From positions 1-33,789 of the forward strand of contig NZ_SCUT01000001.1 of NCBI RefSeq assembly GCF_004297265.1: a DNA stretch of 33,789 bases. The letters run 5' to 3'. The position numbers and the translations under genes are program-made. Position 1 is the first letter of the stretch; each line of letters starts with the position of its first letter. Shown here one piece after another: positions 18,141 through 26,335 of this stretch. Below the pieces are notes generated by a model. It did not search any database and was not told the origin of the DNA. It saw only the letters and a program-made list of their open reading frames with translations. Source of the DNA: Reyranella sp. (GTDB lineage Bacteria > Pseudomonadota > Alphaproteobacteria > Reyranellales > Reyranellaceae).

Positions 18141-19208
18141 TCAATGGCTCCGGCGGCAGAGCTGGTCGGCCTCGCGGTCGGCCTGGCGCATCAGGTCCAT
18201 CAGCACGCCCTCGCGCAGGCCGCGATCGGCCACCCGCACGACCGGCGCCGCCCACTGGCGGCAAACGGCCTCAAGGATCGCGCCGCCGGCCAAAGCCAGG
18301 TCGGCGCGGTCGTCGCCGATGCAGGGCAGATGGGTGAGCTGGTCGACCGACAGCGTGGAAAGCTCGTCACAGATACGCAAGATCTCCTCTCGGCCGATCC
18401 GCGAACCGTCGACCAAGGTGCGATTATAGCGCTTCAAGCCCTGATGGTGTGCGCTGATCGTCGTCACGGTGCCCGAGGCGCCGATCATCTGGACCTCGCC
18501 GCGCGCGATCGCCGGCGCGATCTGGTACCGGGCGCAAAACAGACGCAGGTCGGCCTGGATTCGCTCGACCATGTCGTCGTAGCAGGCACGTGTCAGCGCC
18601 CGCTCGCGCGGCTGGCCACGCGTGCAGGACTCAGTGAGCGTGACGACGCCCCACGGCACCGACGTCATGCCGATCAGCTCGGTGGTCGCACAGCCCGGGC
18701 TGCCCGGGCGCGGCTTGACTCGGACCCAGCTCACCTCCGTCGAGCCACCGCCGATGTCGATCAGCAGGCCAAAGGGTACCGCAGGATCGAGCAGGTTCTC
18801 GCAACTCGCCAGCGCGAGCCTCGCCTCCTCGGCGGGCTGGATCAGGTCGAAGCTGAGGCCGGTGCGCTCCTTCACCATGCCGAGGAAGTCCTCGCCGTTG
18901 CAGGCGCGGCGGCAGGCCTCAGTGGCGATGTGGCGGGCGCGGGTGACGCGGTTGCGTTCGATCTTGGACGCGCAGACGCCAAGCGCATGCATCGTGCGTT
19001 CGATGGCTTCACCGCACAGCGAACCGCTCAGCGCCACCCCCTCGCCCAGCCTGACCGGGCGAGAGTAAGCATCGATCACCTCAAAACCCTCGACCGATGC
19101 CCTTGCCACCAGGAGCCGGCAATTGTTGGTGCCGAGATCAATGGCGGCGAAGGTGTGCGCAAATCGACCGCTGTGCCAGCCTCCCTTAGGCGTGGATTCC
19201 CCGGTCAT
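18141..19208 (-). CDS. Exopolyphosphatase / guanosine pentaphosphatase family protein (Ppx/GppA)
   Basis: A 355-residue member of the ASKHA Ppx/GppA family, which hydrolyses polyphosphate or pppGpp. The phosphate-1 motif is AAIDLGTNNCRLLVA (21-35). The phosphate-2 motif is LLIDIGGGSTEVSW, and MIGASGTVTTIS and VADRGLREGVLMDLM follow. The C-terminal HD-like domain of the long E. coli Ppx (513 residues) is absent, as is usual in alphaproteobacteria. The start ATG 19208 was chosen since AAGGAAAG lies upstream. Upstream in the longer frame there is no support. Ppx versus GppA activity is not decidable here. Confidence 0.92.
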   Translation of the reverse strand: MTGESTPKGGWHSGRFAHTFAAIDLGTNNCRLLVARASVEGFEVIDAYSRPVRLGEGVALSGSLCGEAIERTMHALGVCASKIERNRVTRARHIATEACRRACNGEDFLGMVKERTGLSFDLIQPAEEARLALASCENLLDPAVPFGLLIDIGGGSTEVSWVRVKPRPGSPGCATTELIGMTSVPWGVVTLTESCTRGQPRERALTRACYDDMVERIQADLRLFCARYQIAPAIARGEVQMIGASGTVTTISAHHQGLKRYNRTLVDGSRIGREEILRICDELSTLSVDQLTHLPCIGDDRADLALAGGAILEAVCRQWAAPVVRVADRGLREGVLMDLMRQADREADQLCRRSH

Positions 19209-19324
19209 TCTCAACTCTTTCCTTGAAAGGATGGTAACCGAGGATTTCGCTCGCGGCGAGGCCCCGCTTGCCAATCCGGTCCGTCATCGCTAAATCGTGC
19301 GGCCAGCGAGGTCCGCAGGGTCCT

Positions 19325-19398
19325 TGGGGGATAGTTTAACGGTAGAACAACTGGCTCTGACCCGGTTAGTCTTGGTTCGAATCCAGGTCCCCCAGCCA
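19325..19398 (+). tRNA. tRNA-Gln (anticodon CTG)
   Basis: A complete cloverleaf with CCA encoded. The acceptor stem TGGGGGA pairs with TCCCCCA, the anticodon stem ACTGG with CCGGT, and the loop CTCTGAC gives anticodon CTG. The T arm is CTTGG-TTCGAAT-CCAGG and the discriminator is G. It reads CAG codons. It lies at the left end of the glycan locus. Confidence 0.97.
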
Positions 19399-19421
19399 CT
19401 GCACACGGACAGAAATTCCGG

Positions 19422-20360
19422 ATGAGCGACCGCCCGATCGTGATTACCGGCGCGGCCGGGCTGGCGGGGCAGAACCTCATCCCTCGCCTCAAGGCCCGGG
19501 GCATGGGGCCGCTGATCGGCATCGACAAGCATCCTGCCAATAACAGGATTTTCGCGCGGCTGCACCCGGACGTCCGGCTGATCGAGGCCGACCTCGCCAC
19601 GGAAGATGGCTGGCAGGAGGCGCTGGCCGGCGCCGGCACCCTCGTCCTCTGCCACGCGCAGATCGCGGCTCTCAGCGAGGCGCCGTTCACAGCCAACAAC
19701 GTGATCGCGACCGAGCGGGTCCTCGAGGCCGCCCGCCGGCACGGCGTCGGGCAGATCGTCCATATCAGCTCGTCGGTCGTGAACTCGCTGGCGCACGATT
19801 TCTACACGGAGTCCAAGAAGGCACAGGAGAAACTGGTCCTGGGCAGCGGCATCCCGACCTGCGTGCTGCGACCGACGCTGATGTATGGCTGGTTCGATCG
19901 CAAACATCTGGGCTGGCTTGCCCGTTTCATGGCGCGCACGCCGGTCTTTCCGATTCCCGGTCACGGCCGCTATCTCCGCCAGCCGCTCTATGTCGGCGAC
20001 TTCTGCAGCATCATCGCTGCCTGCATCGCCGAGCCGCGGCCCGGGCAGGTGTTCAACATCTCCGGGCAGGAGCAGATCACCTATATCGATCTGATCCGCG
20101 CATTGAAGGAGGCCAGTGGCGCCAGTGCCGCCATCGTCCGCATCCCCTACGGGCTCTTCCGCATCCTGCTGCAGCTCTACGCCCTGGTGGATAGAAACCC
20201 GCCATTCACCGTGAGCCAGCTCGCCGCCCTCGTCGTGCCCGAGACATTCGAGGTGATCGACTGGCCACGACTCTTCGGCGTGAAGTCGACACCGATCCTC
20301 GAAGGACTGCGCGAGACCTTCCGCGATCCGGTCTATTCGAACGTCGTCCTGGAGTTCTGA
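19422..20360 (+). CDS. NAD-dependent epimerase/dehydratase (extended SDR)
   Basis: A 312-residue extended short-chain dehydrogenase of the nucleotide-sugar epimerase type. The dinucleotide motif is TGAAGLAG (9-16), and IVHISSSVV holds the catalytic-Ser region. The Tyr-Lys pair is Y128-T-E-S-K132. RPTLMYGWFDRK follows. The C-terminal half (LFGVKSTPILEGL) gives substrate binding. It is the first gene of the epimerase-FAD oxidase-GtrA set and stands two bases from the next gene. A role in making or altering an activated or lipid-linked sugar is inferred from neighbours; the substrate is unknown. Confidence 0.9.
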   Translation: MSDRPIVITGAAGLAGQNLIPRLKARGMGPLIGIDKHPANNRIFARLHPDVRLIEADLATEDGWQEALAGAGTLVLCHAQIAALSEAPFTANNVIATERVLEAARRHGVGQIVHISSSVVNSLAHDFYTESKKAQEKLVLGSGIPTCVLRPTLMYGWFDRKHLGWLARFMARTPVFPIPGHGRYLRQPLYVGDFCSIIAACIAEPRPGQVFNISGQEQITYIDLIRALKEASGASAAIVRIPYGLFRILLQLYALVDRNPPFTVSQLAALVVPETFEVIDWPRLFGVKSTPILEGLRETFRDPVYSNVVLEF

Positions 20361-20362
20361 GC

Positions 20363-21673
20363 GTGGCCCGTGTCGCCGTCATCGGAGCAGGCGCCATGGG
20401 GCTGGCGGCCGCCTACCACGCGCTGCAGGCGGGTCATGACGTCACGGTCTTCGAGGCCGACCGGGTCGCCGGCGGCATGGCCGCCCATTTCGACTTCGAC
20501 GGCCTGTCGATCGAGCGGTTCTACCATTTCGTCTGCAAGGCCGATCAGCCGACCTTCGATCTGATGAGAGAACTCGGCATTGCCGATCGCATGGTCTGGC
20601 GCGGCACCTCGATGGGCTACTTCATCGATGGCAAGCACTATCGCTGGGGCGATCCGCTCGCCCTGCTCGCTTTTCCCAGGCTCGGATTGATCTCGAAGAT
20701 CCGATACGGGCTGCACATGTTCCTTTCGACCAAGCGCACGGACTGGTCGGCGCTGGAGAACGTGAACGCCAAGGAGTGGTTCAGGAAGTGGGGCGGCAGG
20801 CGCGCCTACGACGTGCTCTGGAAGCGCCTCTTCGATCTCAAGTTCTTCGAGTTTGCCGACAATATCTCGGCTGCCTGGATATGGACCCGCATCAAGCGCG
20901 TCGGCACGTCGCGCGCGTCGATGCTCCAGGAAGAGTTGGGCTACATCGACGGTGGCTCCCAAACGCTCGTCGACGCCCTGGTCGAAGCCATCGCCGAGCG
21001 CGGCGGCACGTTGAAACTCGGCGCCCGCGTGAGCGAAGTCACCAGCCGGCAAGGCCGCGTCACGGGAGTCATCGCCGACGATGCTGCGCAGGCCTTCGAC
21101 GCCGTGATCTCGACCGTGCCGACGCCGTTCGTGTCCAAGCTCGTGCCGGGCCTGTCGGCCGAGGCCAAGGCCAGGTACGACGCGATCCGCAATATCGGTG
21201 TCGTCTGCGTGCTCCTGAAGCTTGCAAAACCCGTCACCGGGCATTTCTGGCTGAACGTCAACGACACCACCATCGACATACCGGGCATCGTCGAATTCTC
21301 AAACCTGCGGAAGTTGCCCAACACGATCGTCTACGTGCCCTACTACATGCCGCAGACGCATCCGAAGTTCGGCCGCGGCTCGGAGGCGTTCGTGACCGAA
21401 GCCTTCGGGTACCTGCGGAAGCTCAACCCCGCACTCCAGCCGGGCGACCTCCTCGCCAGTCACGTGGGCCGGCTCAACCATGCCCAGCCGGTCTGCGAGC
21501 CGGGCTTCCTCTCAAAGATCCCCAAGGTGCAGACGGAGATCCGGGGCCTGCAGATCGCCGACACCTGCTTCTACTATCCCGAGGATCGCGGCATCTCCGA
21601 AAGCGTGCGCTACGGCAAGCTCATGGCGCAGGCAATCGCCGATCCCGGCGTGTGGCGCGCCGAGGGCCGATGA
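20363..21673 (+). CDS. FAD-dependent oxidoreductase (amine-oxidase/protoporphyrinogen-oxidase-like)
   Basis: A 436-residue flavoprotein starting at GTG. An N-terminal FAD/NAD Rossmann motif is VAVIGAGAMGLAAAYHALQAG (4-24), followed by TVFEADRVAGGMAA, the usual second motif. The central WGDPLALLAFPRLGLISK and the C-terminal DTCFYYPEDRGISESVR give the FAD-closing segment. It resembles the oxidases often found in polysaccharide loci beside DprE-type genes, and UDP-galactopyranose mutase is a distant relative. The next gene's ATG overlaps its TGA. Substrate unknown. Confidence 0.87.
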   Translation: MARVAVIGAGAMGLAAAYHALQAGHDVTVFEADRVAGGMAAHFDFDGLSIERFYHFVCKADQPTFDLMRELGIADRMVWRGTSMGYFIDGKHYRWGDPLALLAFPRLGLISKIRYGLHMFLSTKRTDWSALENVNAKEWFRKWGGRRAYDVLWKRLFDLKFFEFADNISAAWIWTRIKRVGTSRASMLQEELGYIDGGSQTLVDALVEAIAERGGTLKLGARVSEVTSRQGRVTGVIADDAAQAFDAVISTVPTPFVSKLVPGLSAEAKARYDAIRNIGVVCVLLKLAKPVTGHFWLNVNDTTIDIPGIVEFSNLRKLPNTIVYVPYYMPQTHPKFGRGSEAFVTEAFGYLRKLNPALQPGDLLASHVGRLNHAQPVCEPGFLSKIPKVQTEIRGLQIADTCFYYPEDRGISESVRYGKLMAQAIADPGVWRAEGR

Positions 21674-22062
21674 ACCTCCGGTTCCTGAAATTCCTGGTCA
21701 CGGGCGGCATCGCCGCCCTGGTCAACCTGCTCAGCCGGTACGCGCTCAACCATCTGATGCCCTTCGAAGTGGCGGTGGCCGTGGCCTATCTCCTGGGCAT
21801 GGCGACCGCCTACCTGCTGGCACGCCGCTTCGTCTTCGATGCGTCGGGCCGTTCGGTCACCTCCGAAGTCCGCCGCTTCGTTCTGGTCAACATCGTGGCG
21901 CTGGGCTTCGTCTGGGCGATCAGCGTCGGCCTCGCGCGAATCGTGTTCCCCGCCATCGCCTTCACCTGGCACGCCGACGACATCGCGCATCTGGTCGGCG
22001 TGCTGGCGCCCGCGGCGACGAGCTATGTTGGTCACCGCTTCTATACGTTTGCCCGCAAGTAG
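21670..22062 (+). CDS. GtrA family membrane protein
   Basis: A 130-residue, four-helix inner-membrane protein of the GtrA family (PF04138), thought to help flip or bind polyprenyl-linked sugars. It opens FLKFLVTGGIAALVNLLSRY and has the family mid-motif YLLGMATAYLLARRFVF, ending GHRFYTFARK. The ATG overlaps the stop of the FAD oxidoreductase. It is convergent with the UbiA gene, leaving eight bases between them. It fits a flippase for the sugar lipid made by the next genes. Confidence 0.93.
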   Translation: MNLRFLKFLVTGGIAALVNLLSRYALNHLMPFEVAVAVAYLLGMATAYLLARRFVFDASGRSVTSEVRRFVLVNIVALGFVWAISVGLARIVFPAIAFTWHADDIAHLVGVLAPAATSYVGHRFYTFARK

Positions 22063-22070
22063 GGCTACCC

Positions 22071-22934
22071 CTACGTGTAGAGAACGATCCCGCAGACCGC
22101 GACCCAGGCCACCGCGGTCGCGAGCAGCGGCAGATCCGACAGCAGCGCGTCGGTCGGCGACTCGCCGACGCCCAGCCGCTCCACCGCGTACCAGTAGCGA
22201 AACAGGCCGAAGATCACCAAGGGGATGGTCGCGGTGAGCTTCTGGTTCGCCGACATGACGAATAAGCTGTAGAAGACCAGCGCACCCGTCGCCGACATCT
22301 CGGCGTAGCGTTCGATCAGCGTCGGTGAATACTTTTCCAGCACTTCGCGCCCATCCGAACCGCTGCCCAGCAGCTCCTGCCGCCGCTTCACAGCGGCGAG
22401 GTAAAGGGCAAGGCAAAGCGTGGTGATCAGCATCCAACTCGACAAGGGCAGGTCGAGCACGACGGCGCCGGCGCAGATGCGCAGCACGAAGCCGATGGCG
22501 ATGCTGAAGATGTCGAGGACGGGCTGCTGCTTCAACACGAACGTGTAGGCGATGTTGAGCACCAGATAGCCCGCGATCACCATCATGACGTAGGGCTGGA
22601 AAATCGCCGCCACCGCGAGCCCCGCCAGAATAGCGCACAGCAGCGCGAGCGCCCCGCCGCGCCCGACGCGGCCGGCGGCGAGCGGCCGCGACTGGCGCTT
22701 GGCCGGATGCCGCCGGTCTCGCTCGATATCGTGCAGATCGTTCACGATGTAGCAGGCCGAAGATGCAGCGCAGAACAGGATGAAGGCCAGCAGCGAGAGC
22801 TTTATCGACTGAGGATTGGTGAACTCGCGGGCAAAGACCAGGGGCGCGAAGACGAAGACGTTCTTCACCCATTGCTTCGGCCGAACCAGCTGGATCAGCC
22901 CCACCATCGTCGTCCCCGACGAAAGTGAATTCAT
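22071..22934 (-). CDS. UbiA-family decaprenyl-phosphate phosphoribosyltransferase (DPPR-synthase-like)
   Basis: A 287-residue, polytopic membrane enzyme. Its family marks are RPKQWVKNVFVFAPL (18-32), the diphosphate/Mg motif NDLHDIERDRRHPAKR (65-80), with Asp66, Asp69 and Asp73, and AAVKRRQELL further on. This matches M. tuberculosis Rv3806c-type DPPR synthases more than quinone prenyltransferases: they attach PRPP to polyprenyl phosphate, the first step to polyprenyl-phospho-arabinose. The ATG at 22934 gives MNSLSSG; longer frames upstream lack family features. It is divergent from the DprE1-like gene across 165 bases. Confidence 0.9.
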   Translation of the reverse strand: MNSLSSGTTMVGLIQLVRPKQWVKNVFVFAPLVFAREFTNPQSIKLSLLAFILFCAASSACYIVNDLHDIERDRRHPAKRQSRPLAAGRVGRGGALALLCAILAGLAVAAIFQPYVMMVIAGYLVLNIAYTFVLKQQPVLDIFSIAIGFVLRICAGAVVLDLPLSSWMLITTLCLALYLAAVKRRQELLGSGSDGREVLEKYSPTLIERYAEMSATGALVFYSLFVMSANQKLTATIPLVIFGLFRYWYAVERLGVGESPTDALLSDLPLLATAVAWVAVCGIVLYT

Positions 22935-22992
22935 TGCCCCAAGACACCCTTCATGAGCGCCATCTATGCGGGCTCCCATGGAGGCTGGCAAT

Positions 22993-23023
22993 CCCCTCCG
23001 CCAGTCGATGCCTGCCGGAGGGG
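22993..23023. promoter_or_regulatory. Inverted repeat between the divergent UbiA-type and DprE1-type genes
   Basis: CCCCTCCG and CGGAGGGG are a perfect eight-base inverted pair with a 15-base centre. They lie midway in the 165-base gap between two divergent genes of the same pathway, where one regulator could govern both. No regulator gene is nearby. Confidence 0.4.
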
Positions 23024-23099
23024 CGTTATTGGCGTGGCCTTTGGCCGGCGGACGAAGTAACATTTCTCCGCAGCATTTCGCTTCTCGGGCACAGGACGG

Positions 23100-24398
23100 A
23101 TGAGACCTGTTTCCTCCTGGGGACGCCTGAGCGCGGAGCCTCATCAAGTTACCGAACTGTCCGACATCGCCACGCTGGCCAACGAGCTCAGCGGCAGGGG
23201 ACCGGCGATTCCGCTTGGCATGGGCCGCAGCTACGGCGACGCCTGCCTGAACCCCGGCGGCGTGCTGCTCAGCACGGCCCGGCTGGACCGCTTCCACTCC
23301 TTCGATCCCGAGAACGGTCGCCTGGTTTGCGAGGCCGGTGTGCAGCTTCGCGACATCCAGCGTTTTCTGGTACCGCGCGGCTGGGGTCTGCCCGTAATCC
23401 CGGGCACACAGATCGTGAGCGTAGGCGGCGCCATCGCCAACGACGTGCACGGCAAGAACCATCACCGGGTCGGCTCGTTCGGCCACCACCTCCGCACCCT
23501 GACGCTGGTACGGACCGACGGCCAGGTCGTCGACTGCAGTCCCGGCGTTCGGTCCGACCTGTTCGCCGCGACCGTGGGCGGCATCGGCCTGACCGGCCTC
23601 ATCGCCACCGCCGAACTGCAGCTCCAGCGGGTGGCCGGGCCGTGGCTCGACACGGAGATTTTTGCTTACCGCAGCCTCGATGAGTTCCTGACGCTCGCGG
23701 ACGACTCCGAGTCGCTGTGGGAGCACACCGTATCGTGGCTCGACTGCACCGCCGGCAGCCGCCCGCGCGGAATCTTTCTGAGAGCCAATCCCGCGGTCGA
23801 CCAATCCGGCAAGCCGCCTCTGCCACGCCGTCTCTCCGTGCCCGTGACGCCCCCGCTTTCGCTCTTCAACCGGCTGACCCTGCCAGTGTTCAACAGCGTC
23901 TACTACCAGCTGAACAGCCACCGACGCCGAGCCAGGCGACGAGCATTCGACACTTTCCTGTTCCCGCTCGACGACATTCAGGACTGGAACCGGCTCTATG
24001 GCCCGAGCGGCTTCTTCCAATACCAGCTCGTCGTGCCGCGTGATGCAGGACCCGCCGCCCTGCACGACATCCTCGACATCATCGCCCGTTCGGGACAGGG
24101 CTCCTTCCTCGCGGTCATGAAGACCTTCGGCGACCGTGTCTCCGCCGGCCTGCTGAGCTTCCCGACCCCGGGGATCACACTGGCGCTCGACTTCCCCAAC
24201 CGTGGTCCACGCACCGAGCGCCTGTTCGTCGAGCTCGATGCGGTCGTGCGCAATACCGGCGGACGGCTCTACCTCGCCAAGGACGCCCGCATGCCGCGCG
24301 AGCTGTTCGAAGCGGGCTATCCGCGGGCGCCGGAGCTTGCGAAGTTCCGCGATCCCGGGATGAGCTCCGGCATGTCACGACGTTTGATGGGGCAGTGA
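23100..24398 (+). CDS. DprE1-like FAD-dependent oxidase (decaprenylphosphoryl-ribose 2'-oxidase family)
   Basis: A 432-residue flavoprotein of the vanillyl-alcohol-oxidase fold. With the DprE2-like partner it would convert polyprenyl-phospho-ribose to the arabinose epimer. FAD motifs are PLGMGRSYGDACLNPGG (38-54) and VGGAIANDVHGKNHH (108-122), then VGGIGLTGLI. The C-terminal GGRLYLAKDAR has the active-site Lys394 that matches mycobacterial Lys418. At the position of the benzothiazinone-target cysteine (Cys387 of M. tuberculosis, PGWN-I-C-V-DFP) this protein has Ala362 in PGITLALDFP. This alignment is from memory. The DprE2-like gene starts directly after its stop. Confidence 0.92.
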   Translation: MRPVSSWGRLSAEPHQVTELSDIATLANELSGRGPAIPLGMGRSYGDACLNPGGVLLSTARLDRFHSFDPENGRLVCEAGVQLRDIQRFLVPRGWGLPVIPGTQIVSVGGAIANDVHGKNHHRVGSFGHHLRTLTLVRTDGQVVDCSPGVRSDLFAATVGGIGLTGLIATAELQLQRVAGPWLDTEIFAYRSLDEFLTLADDSESLWEHTVSWLDCTAGSRPRGIFLRANPAVDQSGKPPLPRRLSVPVTPPLSLFNRLTLPVFNSVYYQLNSHRRRARRRAFDTFLFPLDDIQDWNRLYGPSGFFQYQLVVPRDAGPAALHDILDIIARSGQGSFLAVMKTFGDRVSAGLLSFPTPGITLALDFPNRGPRTERLFVELDAVVRNTGGRLYLAKDARMPRELFEAGYPRAPELAKFRDPGMSSGMSRRLMGQ

Positions 24399-25151
24399 GT
24401 GGACCAGAAGAAACGCATTGTCGTGATCGGCGCGACATCGGCCATTGCCGAGCATTGCTGCCGGCTGTGGGTGCAATGCGGACCCGTCGAGCTGATCCTC
24501 GTCGCGCGCAACGTAGAGCTGGCCGGGCGGATCGCAGCCGACCTGCGCGCCCGCGCGGACCAGGCCGAAATCTCCGTCGAAACGCTGGATTTCCTTTCCG
24601 CCCCGGCGATCGCCGCCGCGGTGGCGCGCTGGACGGCGCAGGGGCCGGTCGACATGGCGCTGATCGCCCATGGTGTGCTGTCGCCCCAGCAACCCTGCCA
24701 GGACGATATCGAGCAGGCGCGCTATTCGATCGAGGTCAATGGCGTCTCGCCCGTCCTCTTTGCCGAAGCCTTTGCCGGCGCCATGAGCCGCGTCGGGCGC
24801 GGCACGATCGGGATGATCGGGTCGGTCGCCGGCGACCGCGGCCGACGGGCGAACTATGTCTACGGCGCCTCCAAGGCGCTGATGGACCGCTATGCGCAGG
24901 GCCTGCAGCACCGCTTCGCCGGCTCGGGCGTGAAGATCGTGCTTATCAAGCCCGGTCCGACTGACACGCCGATGACGGCTCAATACAAGGCCCGGGGAAG
25001 GCGCCTCGCCTCGGTCGAGTCCGTAGCCCAGGGAACGGTCGACGCCTTGGAACGGGGCACGCCCGTCGCCTACCTGCCGCGTAAGTGGCGGCTCATCATG
25101 TTCGTCGTGCGCGCCCTGCCCGACTTCGTCTTCAACAGGCTCAACATCTGA
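24399..25151 (+). CDS. DprE2-like short-chain reductase
   Basis: A 250-residue SDR. The NAD(P) motif is VVIGATSAIAE (8-18). The catalytic residues are Ser142 (IGSVAG), Tyr155 and Lys159 (YGASKA). KPGPTDTPMT follows, and the C-terminal YLPRKWRLIMFVVRALP is the amphipathic tail typical of DprE2, which may bind the membrane. It reduces the keto intermediate made by DprE1. It starts at GTG immediately after the DprE1 stop, with no gap, and its own TGA overlaps the next ATG by one base, so the three genes are coupled. Confidence 0.92.
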   Translation: MDQKKRIVVIGATSAIAEHCCRLWVQCGPVELILVARNVELAGRIAADLRARADQAEISVETLDFLSAPAIAAAVARWTAQGPVDMALIAHGVLSPQQPCQDDIEQARYSIEVNGVSPVLFAEAFAGAMSRVGRGTIGMIGSVAGDRGRRANYVYGASKALMDRYAQGLQHRFAGSGVKIVLIKPGPTDTPMTAQYKARGRRLASVESVAQGTVDALERGTPVAYLPRKWRLIMFVVRALPDFVFNRLNI

Positions 25152-26335
25152 TGCTGAAAGAGATCTACGACGCGATCATGTCACGCTGCGGGGCAGCCTT
25201 CGGCCTGATCGCCGCACGGCGCCTGTGGCTGGCCTGGGGGGTGGCACTGGCGATCGCGCTGTCGCTGTTCATCTCCTTCCCCCGCATCAGCTTCTTTCTC
25301 GGCAACGATGGGCAGATCGTCAATTTCTGGCCGGTCCTCGAGCGTCAGGCGGCGGATCCGCTGGCGACGGCGGGAGAGCAGTACAAGGACCAGTCGCTGC
25401 ACGACGCCAAGCTCGCCTTCCGACTCACTCTCCCGCTCACCATGAAGGTTCTGCACGTCGACTGGCGCGGCCTGCTGGCCATCCAGTTCGGCCTCGGCAT
25501 CCTGATGCTGGCCCTCGTCGCCAAGATCGCGATGGACCTCTTCGGCGACCGCATCGTGGCGTTGGCCAGCGTGTTCGGAGTGGCGTCGATCTATGCCGGC
25601 AAGGCTGCCTTCCTGCAACTCGGCGGCATGGGGGACGGTTATGCGTTTGCGTTCCTCACCGTTGCGGTTGCGTTCCGCAGCCCGCCCGTCATCGCGGCCG
25701 CCGTCATCGCGGCCTGCTTCACCGACGAACGCGCGGTCATCGTCTCGCCATTGGTGGTCGTCTATTGGGCAATGCGCCACAGCGACGGCCGCAGGCCCGA
25801 CTGGTTCAACATCCAGACGTTCACCTCTGCCGGGGCCATCTTGGTTGCCGGAATCATCCGCCTTGTCCTGATGTTCGGCTACGGGCTCCATATCCCGATC
25901 GGCGCCGGCAAGGATGTCGGTTTCAGTGTCCTGCCGCTCAACCTGCCCGGCGTACAGTATGAGCTGCCGCACGTGCTGGCCGGTCTCTGGCTGTGGCCCC
26001 TCGTGGCCTGCATCATCCTCGTGAGGAAGCGGTGGTGGTTCTCGTTGATGGCAATCGTCGGCGTCACCGGTGCGATCGTGGCGGCATCGCTCATGGTGCT
26101 CGATGTCGATCGCAGCCTCGCCTACACCCTGCCCGTGCTGTTCGTATCGATGGCCATCGCGGCCTGGGCCAGGCTTGCCCGCCAGGACCTTCGCTCGATC
26201 GCGATCCTGGGTTTCCTGGTGTCCCTCGCCTTCCCGGTTAACAATCTGCTGGGCGGTGTGAGCAACCGTTACTCGGAAGGCAATCTCATGCCGATCGAGC
26301 TGGTACGCTTCTACAAGTACAGCGCCGCGCCCTAG
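25151..26335 (+). CDS. Polytopic membrane protein, unidentified, in the arabinose operon
   Basis: A 394-residue protein with about eight to ten hydrophobic segments starting near residue 27. I do not recognise a family. The first long loop, FFLGNDGQIVNFWPVL (48-63), carries an Asp53 in the position where GT-C glycosyltransferases keep a catalytic acid; that is suggestive only. The ATG overlaps the DprE2-like stop by one base, so it is made with the arabinose-lipid enzymes and may be a transferase or transporter using that lipid. Its stop and the convergent gene's stop share the four bases CTAG. Confidence 0.82.
   Translation: MLKEIYDAIMSRCGAAFGLIAARRLWLAWGVALAIALSLFISFPRISFFLGNDGQIVNFWPVLERQAADPLATAGEQYKDQSLHDAKLAFRLTLPLTMKVLHVDWRGLLAIQFGLGILMLALVAKIAMDLFGDRIVALASVFGVASIYAGKAAFLQLGGMGDGYAFAFLTVAVAFRSPPVIAAAVIAACFTDERAVIVSPLVVVYWAMRHSDGRRPDWFNIQTFTSAGAILVAGIIRLVLMFGYGLHIPIGAGKDVGFSVLPLNLPGVQYELPHVLAGLWLWPLVACIILVRKRWWFSLMAIVGVTGAIVAASLMVLDVDRSLAYTLPVLFVSMAIAAWARLARQDLRSIAILGFLVSLAFPVNNLLGGVSNRYSEGNLMPIELVRFYKYSAAP

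Noticed and set aside
22935..24065. In-frame extension of the UbiA gene to 24065
   Set aside because: It runs antisense to the DprE1-like gene and lacks UbiA features. The family start lies at 22934.
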